Part shown: piece after piece, positions 52,791 through 60,728 of the stretch
How the letters are laid out: every line of letters begins with the position of its first letter
How positions within the stretch are numbered: the stretch's first letter is position 1
Assembly (NCBI GenBank): GCA_963422385.1
Contig: OY729432.1
Coordinates: 2,356,001 to 2,420,000 of the forward strand
DNA length: 64,000 nucleotides
Reading direction: 5' to 3'
Source: JAJDTQ01 sp963422385
GTDB lineage: Bacteria; Desulfobacterota; Binatia; UBA9968; JAJDTQ01
Program-made: the position numbers and the translations under genes
Notes under the pieces: generated by a model
The model's database searches: none
Told to the model about the DNA's origin: nothing
What the model saw: the letters and a program-made list of their open reading frames with translations, nothing else

Positions 52791-54083
52791 GTGGGCACGC
52801 CGGGTTCAGCGCATCGCGTTCAGACGTCGAGCCGGATCTACTACGGCTGGTACATCGTCGCCGTCGGATTCATCGCCAACGTCGCCTCCTCGTTCTCCCT
52901 TGCCAGCACCCTGAGCATTTTTCTCAAACCCATGACCAGGGATCTGGGGGTGTCCCGTGGTGTCTTCTCGCTGTTGCGCTCGGGCGAGGGGATCATCGGG
53001 GCGTCCATGGCCCCTGTCGTGGGGCCGCTGGTGGACCGGCACGGCAGCCGTTGGCTCGTCACCGTGGGCGCGGTGGTGGCGGCGGTGGGCTATCTCGTCC
53101 TGAGCCAGGTCGACGTCTTCCGGCAATTCGTGGCGGTGCGCTGGACCCTGGTGACGGTGGGCGACGGCCTGCTGGGTTACATGGTGATCAACGTCATGAT
53201 CGCCCGCTGGTTCGTCCGGAAGCGCGGCCGCGCCATCGCCTTCTCCAGCATGGGCATCGGTTTCGGCAAGGTCGTCATGCCGTTCGTCGTGGCGCCGCTC
53301 CTGATCTGGCTGGGCTGGCGCCATACCTGGGGTCTTTTCGGCGTACTGACGCTGTTGCTACTGGTGGCGCCGGCGCTGATCTACATTCGGCGCTCGCCCG
53401 AGGACATGGGCCTCCATCCGGACGGGTCGGATTCCATGGCGGTGACGGAGGGCAAACCCCAACGTTCACAGCCGAGCGCCGCCAGCGAGACCCGCATCTG
53501 GAGCCGTAGGGCGGGGCTGCGGACCCGGGCCTTCTGGCTGATCGTGACCGTGTTCGGCGTGTCTTCGGTCGGCGTCACCGGCGTCAATCTCCACGTGTTC
53601 CCTTACATCACCGACCTCGGCTATACCGACCTGGGCGCCGCCGGCATCATGAGCATCATCGCCTTGACCCAGCTAGGCTCGCCGCTGGTCTGGGGCCTGA
53701 TTGCGGAGCGTATGGACGTTCGCTGGACGACCCTGGCCAAGTTCCTGATCCAGGCCGCCGGTCTGACCCTGGCCATCACCTCCGGTTCCATCGTCCTGGT
53801 GTACGTCGGCTTCTTCTTTTACGGGGTCGGGCTCGGTGGCAACATGGTGCTGCCCGACGTGATGTGGGCGCGGTTCTTCGGGCGTATGTCCATGGGCAAG
53901 ATTCGGGGCCTCGGGCTGTTTTTGATCCACGGGTTCGCCGCCCTGGGGCCGCCGTTCTTCGGCTTTTTCTTCGACTGGATGGGCAACTACACGGTCTCCT
54001 TCGCCTTCTTCGCCGTGACTCTGGTGATCTCCGGGTTCCTGAGCCTGTTCATCATCGCGCCGGCCCCCGCGGATACCCCGTGA
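52791..54083 (+). CDS. MFS transporter
   Basis: 430 residues with about 12 hydrophobic segments. Starts IYYGWYIVAVGFIANVASSF; the loop 2-3 motif is PLVDRHGSRWLVTVGAVVAA (G-x3-D-R-x-G-R-R type); the central cytoplasmic loop (about 195-235) is hydrophilic, and LVYVGFFFYGVGLGGNMVLP lies in the second half. The pattern is that of oxalate/formate-antiporter-like and monocarboxylate MFS carriers. GTG start at 52791. It heads a plus-strand run with two amidohydrolases and a DapA-type lyase, so it probably imports their substrate. Confidence 0.85.
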   Translation: MGTPGSAHRVQTSSRIYYGWYIVAVGFIANVASSFSLASTLSIFLKPMTRDLGVSRGVFSLLRSGEGIIGASMAPVVGPLVDRHGSRWLVTVGAVVAAVGYLVLSQVDVFRQFVAVRWTLVTVGDGLLGYMVINVMIARWFVRKRGRAIAFSSMGIGFGKVVMPFVVAPLLIWLGWRHTWGLFGVLTLLLLVAPALIYIRRSPEDMGLHPDGSDSMAVTEGKPQRSQPSAASETRIWSRRAGLRTRAFWLIVTVFGVSSVGVTGVNLHVFPYITDLGYTDLGAAGIMSIIALTQLGSPLVWGLIAERMDVRWTTLAKFLIQAAGLTLAITSGSIVLVYVGFFFYGVGLGGNMVLPDVMWARFFGRMSMGKIRGLGLFLIHGFAALGPPFFGFFFDWMGNYTVSFAFFAVTLVISGFLSLFIIAPAPADTP

Positions 54084-54114
54084 CCGGTGTCGTGCCCCGC
54101 AAGGAGCTTCTCTA

Positions 54115-55107
54115 ATGGTCATCGACGTTCACACCCACGTCGTCCCCGAACACTTTCCGCCGGTGGGGAGCCGCGCTGCGGGCAACCGCTGGCCGTCCAT
54201 GGACCACACCGGGCCGGAGACGGCCAACGTCATGATCGCTGGCCGGAACTTCCGCACGGTGCTGGACCGGTGCTGGTCGGTGCCGCGGCGCCTGCGGGAG
54301 ATGGCCGCGGCGGACTACGCGGTGGACCGCCAGGTATTGTCGCCCATGCCGGAGCTGCTGGCCTATCGGCTGGAGCCTCGGGACGGACTCGACTTGGCGC
54401 GTTATCTGAACGAGGTCCTGATGCGCATGGTGGACCAGGCACCGGAACGTTTCTACGCCTTGGGCTCGGTGCCGCTCCAGGATGTGGAGCTCGCCGCCGC
54501 GGAGTTGGAGCGGGTCAAGTCCCTTGGCCTCCACGGCGTCGAGTTGCTCAGCAACGTCAATGGCAGGAGCCTGGGAGAGCCCGAATTCCTGCCGTTCTTC
54601 AAGGCTGCCGAGGAGTTGGACGTGTCCGTCTTCGTACATGCCCAGCATGCCACCTTCATGGACCGGGTGGTGGGGCCGCCGTTCATCGAGAACATCGTGG
54701 CGTTCCCGCTCGAAGGCGCGCTGGGCATCGCCGGCATGGTCACCGGCGGGCTCATGGAGGCTTGTCCCCGGCTGAGGCTGTGCTTCAGCCACGGCGGCGG
54801 CACCTTCACCCAGCTCCTCCCGCGCCTGGAGAACGCTTGGCACAAGAACCCCGACTTCCACGCGCTCATGCCCCGGAAGCCCTCCGAATACGCCCGCATG
54901 TTTTTCTACGACGACGTCTTCTTCGACAACCGCACGGTGCGCTATCTCATCGACACCGTGGGCGCGAGACAGGTGGTCATCGGCTCGGACTACCCGTTCA
55001 TGTTCCGGGATCAGTCGCCGGAGGACGAGTTCGACGACCTGCGGCTCACCGCCGAGGAGCGGGACTGGGCGGCCTCCGGGAACTGTCTGCGGTTCCTCGG
55101 CCTTTAA
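54115..55107 (+). CDS. Amidohydrolase family protein (ACMSD/2,3-dihydroxybenzoate decarboxylase-like)
   Basis: 330 residues, amidohydrolase_2 TIM barrel. Metal ligands: HxH in MVIDVHTHVVPEHFP, His in VFVHAQHATFMD, His in LCFSHGGGTFTQLLPR, and Asp in VVIGSDYPFMFRDQS. The order and the final Gly-Ser-Asp-Tyr-Pro motif match aminocarboxymuconate-semialdehyde decarboxylase-like enzymes, many of which are zinc-dependent non-oxidative decarboxylases or lactonases. ATG 54115 follows GCAAGGAGCTTCTCTA (good ribosome site). The next gene is another metal-dependent hydrolase. Confidence 0.86.
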   Translation: MVIDVHTHVVPEHFPPVGSRAAGNRWPSMDHTGPETANVMIAGRNFRTVLDRCWSVPRRLREMAAADYAVDRQVLSPMPELLAYRLEPRDGLDLARYLNEVLMRMVDQAPERFYALGSVPLQDVELAAAELERVKSLGLHGVELLSNVNGRSLGEPEFLPFFKAAEELDVSVFVHAQHATFMDRVVGPPFIENIVAFPLEGALGIAGMVTGGLMEACPRLRLCFSHGGGTFTQLLPRLENAWHKNPDFHALMPRKPSEYARMFFYDDVFFDNRTVRYLIDTVGARQVVIGSDYPFMFRDQSPEDEFDDLRLTAEERDWAASGNCLRFLGL

Positions 55108-55119
55108 CGCCGTTGCATC

Positions 55120-55148
55120 GACCCCTGACGCCTACGGCGCCAGGGGTC
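55120..55148 (+). other. GC-rich hairpin between two amidohydrolase genes
   Basis: GACCCCTGACGCC and GGCGCCAGGGGTC around TAC form a stem of about 12 bp with one mismatch. No U-tract follows, so it may stabilise or punctuate the mRNA rather than terminate it. Confidence 0.6.
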
Positions 55149-55168
55149 TGTGGTCATGAAGGGCTGAA

Positions 55169-56704
55169 ATGGACTATTTGGTACGAGGCAAGTTCGTGGT
55201 CACCATGCAGCCCCGGTACGGGTCCCATGGGGTGATCCACGACGGTGCCGTGGCGGTGTCGGGCCGCGACGTTGTCGAGGTAGGCCGGTACCGGGACCTC
55301 AAGTCGTCGTATCCCACCGCCACCGTGGTGGGGTCCTCGCGGTACTGGGTGGTTCCGGGCTTCGTTAACGCGCACCAGCACGGCAAGGGGCTGACGGACT
55401 TTCAGCTCGGGGGCATGGACGACTGTTTCGAGCTCTCGAGGTTCGCGGGCGACGCTCGGGCCGGTCTGGACCCCTACCTCGACGTCCTCCATGCCTGCAA
55501 GACCATGATCGAGTCGGGCATCACCACGTGCCTGCACTACAACTCCAGCCGGTCGCCCGATACGTACGAGGCCGACGCCGAGGAACGGCTGCGGGCCTAC
55601 CGCGACTCGGGCATGCGTGTGTCCTTCGGGCTCGACATTCGTGACCGCAACCATATCGTCTACGGCGACGACGAGTTCCTGGCGTCGCTGCCGCCGTCCC
55701 TGCGGGAACAGACGGCCGAGCGCTACGGCACGTCCCGGACCGCGGTCCCGGACGACTATTTCCGGGTAGCCCGCAGGCTCGGCGACGAAATGAGCAGGGA
55801 CAGCGGCCGAGCTCGGCTGTTCCTGACCCCGGCCGGACCCCAGTGGTGTACGGAGGAACTGCTGCGCGCCATTCGCCGGGAGTCCACCGAGCGCGGCCTG
55901 GGGATTCAGATCCACGTGCTGGAGACCCGTTATCAGAGGTCGTATTTTCTGCGTGAATACGGCAAGAGCGCGGTGCAGTGGCTGGCGGAGCTGGACTTTC
56001 TGGCGCCCGACGTGAGCTTGGCCCACGGCGTGTGGCTCAACCGCAGGGATATCGCAACCACGGCGTCCAAGGGTGCCGCGGTGGTGCACAACCCGAGCTC
56101 CAACCTGCGCCTGCGGAGCGGCATCGCCCCGCTGATGCACTTCCATGCCGCGGGCGTGCACTTGGGCATGGGTCTCGACAGCAGTCCGCTGAACGACCGG
56201 CCGGACATGCTGCAGGAGATACGCCTGGCCGCCAACCTCCAGCGTGTTCCGGGTGCGGGCCCGGGCCTGATGCCGCTGGCGGATATCTTCCGGGCCGCCA
56301 CCGCGGGCGGGGCGGAAATCCTGGGCTGGGGCGCGAGTTGCGGCACTCTGGAGCCGGGCAGACGTGCGGACCTGGTGCTGCTGGACTCGCGGTCCATCGT
56401 GGAGCCATACCTCGCAAAGCATCAAACGCCTGTGGATGCCCTGGTATACCGGGGCGGAACAGGGGCCGTGGACACCGTGATAGTGGATGGGGAGATTCTC
56501 TATCGCGGCGGCAAGCACGTCCGCCTCGACGAGAAGGCGTTCCTCAAGGAGGTCCGGCGGAAAATCACGCCGGCGCCGCGGAGGAAGGCCGGCGGCCTCG
56601 AAGCGCGCCTTCTCCCACGGGTGAGGGACTTCCTCGAATCGCACGAAGAGCATCCGGTGGAGCCGTTCTACAAGTTCAACGACGCCGGTCGAACCGGGGC
56701 GTAG
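55169..56704 (+). CDS. Metal-dependent amidohydrolase/deaminase (TRZ/ATZ-cytosine-deaminase type)
   Basis: 511 residues. The beta-sandwich start MDYLVRGKFVVTMQPRYGSH is followed by the metal ligands HxH in VVPGFVNAHQHGKGLTDFQL, IQIHVLETRYQRSYF, VSLAHGVWLNRRDIA and the aspartate in LGMGLDSSPLNDRPDMLQEI. NPSSNLRLRSGIAPL and the return to the sandwich (GTLEPGRRADLVLLDSRSIV) complete the family pattern of aminohydrolases such as guanine deaminase and chlorohydrolases. It could deaminate or dechlorinate a ring, or hydrolyse an amide; substrate not evident. Confidence 0.86.
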   Translation: MDYLVRGKFVVTMQPRYGSHGVIHDGAVAVSGRDVVEVGRYRDLKSSYPTATVVGSSRYWVVPGFVNAHQHGKGLTDFQLGGMDDCFELSRFAGDARAGLDPYLDVLHACKTMIESGITTCLHYNSSRSPDTYEADAEERLRAYRDSGMRVSFGLDIRDRNHIVYGDDEFLASLPPSLREQTAERYGTSRTAVPDDYFRVARRLGDEMSRDSGRARLFLTPAGPQWCTEELLRAIRRESTERGLGIQIHVLETRYQRSYFLREYGKSAVQWLAELDFLAPDVSLAHGVWLNRRDIATTASKGAAVVHNPSSNLRLRSGIAPLMHFHAAGVHLGMGLDSSPLNDRPDMLQEIRLAANLQRVPGAGPGLMPLADIFRAATAGGAEILGWGASCGTLEPGRRADLVLLDSRSIVEPYLAKHQTPVDALVYRGGTGAVDTVIVDGEILYRGGKHVRLDEKAFLKEVRRKITPAPRRKAGGLEARLLPRVRDFLESHEEHPVEPFYKFNDAGRTGA

Positions 56705-56793
56705 GCTCGTCGCCGGGTTCCCAACCGGCCTCCGGCTTGACGGCGCCAATCCCCAGCGGTTAAGTGATACGACGCAAGCGGAGGGTTGCGACC

Positions 56794-57684
56794 ATGCTCA
56801 AGGGCATCGTCATTCCGGTGATTACGCCGTTCGAGCACGACGGCTCGGTGGACGAGCCGATGCTGCGGAAGCTCGTGGACTTCTACGTCGGGGCCGGGGT
56901 CCATGGCCTGTTCATGCTGGGATCCTCGGGTCAGGGGCCGGCCATGTCCATGGCGGAGCGCAAGCGCACTGCGGAGGTCGCCGTCGACCAGAACGCCGGG
57001 CGCGCCCCCCTCATCGTGCACGTGGGGACCGCGGATGCGGAGAGCACCGTCGAGCTGGCCCGGCATGCCGCGGACCGCGGCGTCGCCGGCATCGGCGTCA
57101 TCCCGCCGTACTACTACTCCGACCATTCGGAGTACGAGATCATGGCCCATTTTCGGGCGGTGGCGGACGCCGTGCCGCTGCCCATCTTCATCTACGAGAA
57201 CCCCAGGTATTCGGGCATTTCCATCGCGCCGCCCTTCGCGCAGCGCATGAAGGAAGAGATCCCCGCCATCCGCGGCATCAAGGTGGCCTACGGCGCTGGC
57301 GCCATGCTGGACTACGTGCGACTGTTCCCGCCGGACGTGTCGGTATTCACCGGCAACGCGGACATCTTCGGGCTGGTGCCCTTCGGGGTGGCGGGTATGA
57401 TCAACCCGCCCACGAGCTGCATTCCCGAGCTGTGCGTCGAGCTCTGGCGCGCGCTGGAGCGGGAGGACTATCAGCAGGCGGTGCAGCTTCAGCGGCGGGT
57501 CAACGACGTCACGGCCGTCGTCATCGGACAGATCAAGCGCCACGGCCGGGCCGTGGTGGCCGAGATGCATCGCATGCGCGGGTTCGACATCCAGCGGTTT
57601 CCCAAGTGGAAGACGAAGCCGCTGCCGCCGGAGGCGAGGGACTCGGTGCACCGGGAGCTGAGCCGGGGCGGCTTCCTGGATTGA
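56794..57684 (+). CDS. DapA-family (dihydrodipicolinate synthase-like) lyase/aldolase
   Basis: 296 residues. IVIPVITPFEHDGSVDEPML, LFMLGSSGQGPAMSMAERKR (GSSGQ for GSTGE), IGVIPPYYYSDHSEYEIMAH, and the Schiff-base lysine in IRGIKVAYGAGAMLDYVRLF. The changed pyruvate loop and catabolic neighbourhood argue against lysine synthesis, which is covered by the gene at 40092. It may be a pyruvate-dependent aldolase or dehydratase for a sugar acid or amino acid. ATG 56794 follows GGAGGGTTGCGACC. Confidence 0.87.
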   Translation: MLKGIVIPVITPFEHDGSVDEPMLRKLVDFYVGAGVHGLFMLGSSGQGPAMSMAERKRTAEVAVDQNAGRAPLIVHVGTADAESTVELARHAADRGVAGIGVIPPYYYSDHSEYEIMAHFRAVADAVPLPIFIYENPRYSGISIAPPFAQRMKEEIPAIRGIKVAYGAGAMLDYVRLFPPDVSVFTGNADIFGLVPFGVAGMINPPTSCIPELCVELWRALEREDYQQAVQLQRRVNDVTAVVIGQIKRHGRAVVAEMHRMRGFDIQRFPKWKTKPLPPEARDSVHRELSRGGFLD

Positions 57685-57712
57685 GGTCCAGGCGCCTGTC
57701 CGAGGTTATGGC

Positions 57713-58934
57713 GTGGACACCTTCAGAAGCACCAACAAGGACATCCCGCGGGTAGGCCGCGGCACTCCGGGGGGAGAATGGCTGCGGCGTTACTGGCTGG
57801 CGGTGGGCACCGAGGCCGAGCTGCACGACTTCCCCCAGGCGGTGCGCGTGCTGGGCGAGGACCTCGTGCTCTTCCGCGACCTCCAGGGCCGGGTGGGGCT
57901 CATCGGCCAAAGCTGCTCCCACCGCGGCTCGTCCCTGGAATACGGCGACGTCGAGGAGCGCGGCATTCGTTGCCCCTACCACGGATGGCTCTACGACGTC
58001 GCGGGCAACTGTCTGGAGCAGCCGTCCGAGCCCCGGGAGAGCGCCTTCTGCACCAAGGTGAGGCATCCGGCCTATCCGGTGAGGACGCTCGGAGGATTGC
58101 TCTTCGCCTACATGGGCCCCGACCCCGACGATCCGCCGCCCCTGCCCAACTACTCCCCGCTGGTGGACCACGGCGGCCAGCGGCTGGTGGAGGGCACCCG
58201 CCACTTCGACTACAACTGGTTCAACTTCTACGAGAACAGCGCCGATCCCTGCCACGTGTGGATTCTCCACAGCCGGAGCGCCTACGGCGAGCAGACCTGG
58301 GGCGGGGACTTCTTCAGCACCAAGAGCCCGCCGTCCTACAAGCCGGTGGAGACCTCCTACGGCATGAAGATCGTCATGTCCAAGCCCGGACGGGGAAGGC
58401 ACCGAGTTCGTCGACGAGATGAGCCTGGGGCTGCCCAGCATCCTCCAGGTGGGCGATACGGAGTTCGTGCACGCGCGGGTGGAGCCGCAAGTGTTGGAAC
58501 AGGTGGGCTCCAACTACGAGCACTTCATGTTTCTCACCCCCAACGACGACGAGCACTTCATGCTGTTCACCGTGGACTACTACACCGGCCCGGATCCGGA
58601 CATCTTCGACCGGCTGGCGCGGATGAGGAAGCGGGAGGACCCCAAAGGGGAGGTCAACCCCCACGACAAGCGGCCGCTCATGCCTTTTCGCGGCAACATC
58701 CGGCAGGAGGACATCGTCACCCAGGGGACCCAACGGCTGCTGGGCGAGCGGGAAGAGAGGCTGGGGACCTCGGACCGGGGCATCATCATGCTGCGCCGGA
58801 TGATCCGGGACGCCATCGACGCGGTGGCCGCGGGAAGGGAACCCAAGGCGTTGCGGTTGGCGGAGGACGCGGAGGGCTTGGTGAAACTGGATTCATTCGT
58901 GGGCGTGAGGCCCAGGAGCCTGCGCCATGAGTAG
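57713..58934 (+). pseudogene. Rieske non-haem iron oxygenase, frameshifted
   Basis: The first frame (GTG 57713) encodes the Rieske domain with CSHRGSSLEYGD (Cys-x-His) and CPYHGWLYDVAGN (Cys-x2-His) and the start of the catalytic domain, including YNWFNFYENSADPCHVWILH with the Asp/His/His iron ligands. At about 58386-58396 (a CCCGGACGGGG run) the reading must shift by one base; the second frame continues DGEGTEFVDEMSLGLPSILQ to the stop at 58932-58934. Joined, the protein has about 405 residues, normal for phthalate/vanillate-type oxygenase alpha subunits. Either a decayed gene or a one-base error in a G run. No ferredoxin or reductase partner is adjacent. Confidence 0.8.
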
Positions 58935-58940
58935 CGGGAT

Positions 58941-59010
58941 GCGTACGATCTTTTGTTGTCGGCAAGGCGTGGCGACGATACGTATGGGCGGGTTTCAAAC
59001 CCGCCCGTGA
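58941..59010 (+). repeat. Long copy of the palindromic repeat before the epimerase gene
   Basis: TTGTTGTCGGCAAGGCG at 58953-58969, then GGCGACGATACGTAT and the palindrome GGGCGGGTTTCAAACCCGCC (58986-59006). It is the same composite as at 31510-31590. It ends nine bases before the ATG at 59016, so it occupies the ribosome-site region of that gene. Confidence 0.88.
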
Positions 59011-59015
59011 CCGAC

Positions 59016-59906
59016 ATGTCCAGGGTAGTGGTCACCGGCGGCAGCGGCCGTCTCGGACGGAACGTCATCAGCCATCTTCTCGAGCACGATTACGAGGTGC
59101 TGAGCCTGGACATCGTGCCGCCGCCAAGGCAGTTCTGCGATTCCTGGCTCTGCGACCTGCGTCGTTCGGGTGATCTTTACGAGGCCTTCAAGGGTGCCGA
59201 CGCGGTGCTGCATCTGGGCGCCTATCAGGCCCCCAACCTGACGCCGGACTGCGAGACCTTCAGCAACAACGTCACCGCCACGTACAATGTGCTCAAGGCC
59301 GCCGTGGACCTGGACGTCCGGCGTGTGGTCTGCGCCTCGAGCATTGCGGCCTACGGATTCCTTTACGCTCAGCGGAACTGGACCCCCGATTACCTGCCCC
59401 TGGACGAGGACTATCCGTGCCGGCCCCAAGACCCCTACGCCCTGTCGAAGGTGTTCGGCGAGCAACTGGCCGACTCCTTCACGCGGTACAGTGGCCTCAC
59501 CGTGGTCAGCCTCCGTTTCAGCGGCGTGAACTTCGACCCCACCTACCGCACGCTGCCGAAACGATGGGCCGACCCTGGGCTCAGGATGGGCGCGTTCTGG
59601 AGCTACGTGGACGCGCGGGACGCCGCGGTCGCGTGCCGGCTGGCGCTGGAAGCGTCGTTGTCCGGACACGAGGTCTTCAACATCGCCGCTGCTACCAGCC
59701 GGTACCTCGAGCCCACCGACGAGCTGGTCCGGAAGTACAGTCCCGGCACCAGGATCAAGGACGGCTATTCAGGATGTTGGGGCGGCCTCGACGTTGCCAA
59801 GGCGGCCGAGGCGCTGGGCTTCGAGGCCGTCCACGTCTGGCAGGACTACCTCGACCCCGACGGCACCCCAAAGACTCCGGCGCCCCCTGGAAAAGGCCAG
59901 ACGTGA
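59016..59906 (+). CDS. NAD-dependent epimerase/dehydratase family protein, copy 2
   Basis: 296 residues. SRVVVTGGSGRLGRNVISHL (TGGSGRLG), AVLHLGAYQAPNLTPDCETF, VVCASSIAAYGF and the catalytic YALSK (Tyr-x3-Lys) in RPQDPYALSKVFGEQLADSF. FWSYVDARDAAVACRLALEA and the C-terminal GGLDVAKAAEALGFEAVH are also typical of the extended SDR family. The domain order resembles uronate dehydrogenases and related enzymes. The start lies directly behind a palindromic repeat and lacks a strong Shine-Dalgarno. Confidence 0.85.
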   Translation: MSRVVVTGGSGRLGRNVISHLLEHDYEVLSLDIVPPPRQFCDSWLCDLRRSGDLYEAFKGADAVLHLGAYQAPNLTPDCETFSNNVTATYNVLKAAVDLDVRRVVCASSIAAYGFLYAQRNWTPDYLPLDEDYPCRPQDPYALSKVFGEQLADSFTRYSGLTVVSLRFSGVNFDPTYRTLPKRWADPGLRMGAFWSYVDARDAAVACRLALEASLSGHEVFNIAAATSRYLEPTDELVRKYSPGTRIKDGYSGCWGGLDVAKAAEALGFEAVHVWQDYLDPDGTPKTPAPPGKGQT

Positions 59907-59994
59907 GGGCGTCCGGGACTGCTGGAGTTGCGCCGGAGATCCCGGCGCAGTACCAAGAAGGGGACGTGCCGCGCGTCGATGGGATGCTTGAGCC

Positions 59995-60186
59995 ATGAAG
60001 CTGATGACCGCCCACAAGATCCTTATCGGGACGTCCATCGTCTTCTTCATCTTCTTCAGCGGGTGGGAGCTGATGAACTACCTGGGTGCGGGCGAAGTGG
60101 GGGCGCTGGCTCGCAGCGTGCTCTATCTCTGCGTCGCCGTGGGATTCGCGGTCTATTTCAGGTCTCTGAAAAACAAGGTGCTGTAA
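59995..60186 (+). CDS. Small two-helix membrane protein
   Basis: 63 residues. Two hydrophobic segments, ILIGTSIVFFIFFSGWELMN and ARSVLYLCVAVGFAVYF, with a short hydrophilic loop (GAGEVG) and a basic C-terminus. It starts 88 bp after the epimerase gene and its stop is one base before the GTG of an HNH gene, so it belongs to the following co-oriented set. No family recognised. It could be an effector-like or accessory membrane peptide, or unrelated. Confidence 0.7.
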   Translation: MKLMTAHKILIGTSIVFFIFFSGWELMNYLGAGEVGALARSVLYLCVAVGFAVYFRSLKNKVL

Positions 60187-60187
60187 G

Positions 60188-60454
60188 GTGGATCCGGACC
60201 CTTTCATCGTTCCGGTTACCGAGGAGGAGATTCGCCGGGAGCGCTTGAAAGCGCGGGAGCTGCGCAACAGCCAGTGGTGGAAAAACCGGAAGAGCAGACG
60301 ACTGTGCGCTCATTGCGGCCGTCGGTTCTCCCCCCGAGAGCTGACCATGGATCATCTGGTCCCCATCATCCGCGGCGGCAAAAGCACCAGGGACAACGTC
60401 GTTCCCAGTTGCAGGGAGTGCAACAGCGCCAGGAAGCACAGCCTGCCTTTCTGA
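60188..60454 (+). CDS. HNH endonuclease family protein
   Basis: 88 residues, stand-alone HNH domain. The zinc ribbon cysteines are in LCAHCGRRFSPRELTMDHLV (Cys-x2-Cys ... Asp-His) and VVPSCRECNSARKHSLPF (Cys-x2-Cys-Asn); the nuclease residues are His in MDHLVPIIRGG and Asn in TRDNVVPSCRECN. A basic N-terminal helix (EEIRRERLKARELRNSQWWK) precedes the domain. GTG start one base after the upstream stop. Such small HNH proteins occur in phage, intron and defence contexts; the function of this one is unknown. Confidence 0.87.
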   Translation: MDPDPFIVPVTEEEIRRERLKARELRNSQWWKNRKSRRLCAHCGRRFSPRELTMDHLVPIIRGGKSTRDNVVPSCRECNSARKHSLPF

Positions 60455-60563
60455 CGGTGCGGTCCATCGGGGTTTCGTTCAGGCGTCCCGATCCCCGACC
60501 CATGGCGAAATTTCCTGCGAGATGGGATATGGTACCGGCCGGAATGGTCAGGAGGATTCCGCC

Positions 60564-60728
60564 TTGCAGAGTTGGCAAGTCAAGGAAGCCAATGCGCGTT
60601 TCAACGAACTGATGAACGATCTCGCCGAGGACGGCCCGCGGATGATGACCCTGCGCGGGAGAAGGGTGTCCATCGAGTTGGAGGATGTCGATCATTCTAC
60701 AGCCTCCAGCGGAGAGCGCGGTGACTGA
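60564..60728 (+). CDS. Phd/YefM-type antitoxin-like protein (short)
   Basis: 54 residues. LQSWQVKEANARFNELMNDL, AEDGPRMMTLRGRRVSIEL matches the Phd pattern (xWxVxEAKxRFSELxxxAxxxGPxxITxxGxxxAV). The toxin-binding C-terminal tail is replaced by a short DVDHSTASSGERGD. TTG start at 60564 with AGGAGGATTCCGCC upstream, a strong ribosome site that decides the start. Its last 44 bases overlap the next gene. No PIN, Doc or RelE toxin is adjacent, so it may be a transcriptional regulator of the following genes. Confidence 0.7.
   Translation: MQSWQVKEANARFNELMNDLAEDGPRMMTLRGRRVSIELEDVDHSTASSGERGD

Noticed and set aside
58386..58396. Programmed ribosomal frameshift in the Rieske oxygenase
   Set aside because: No X-XXY-YYZ slippery site, no stop-codon pause and no convincing downstream stem-loop; a decayed gene or sequence error is simpler.
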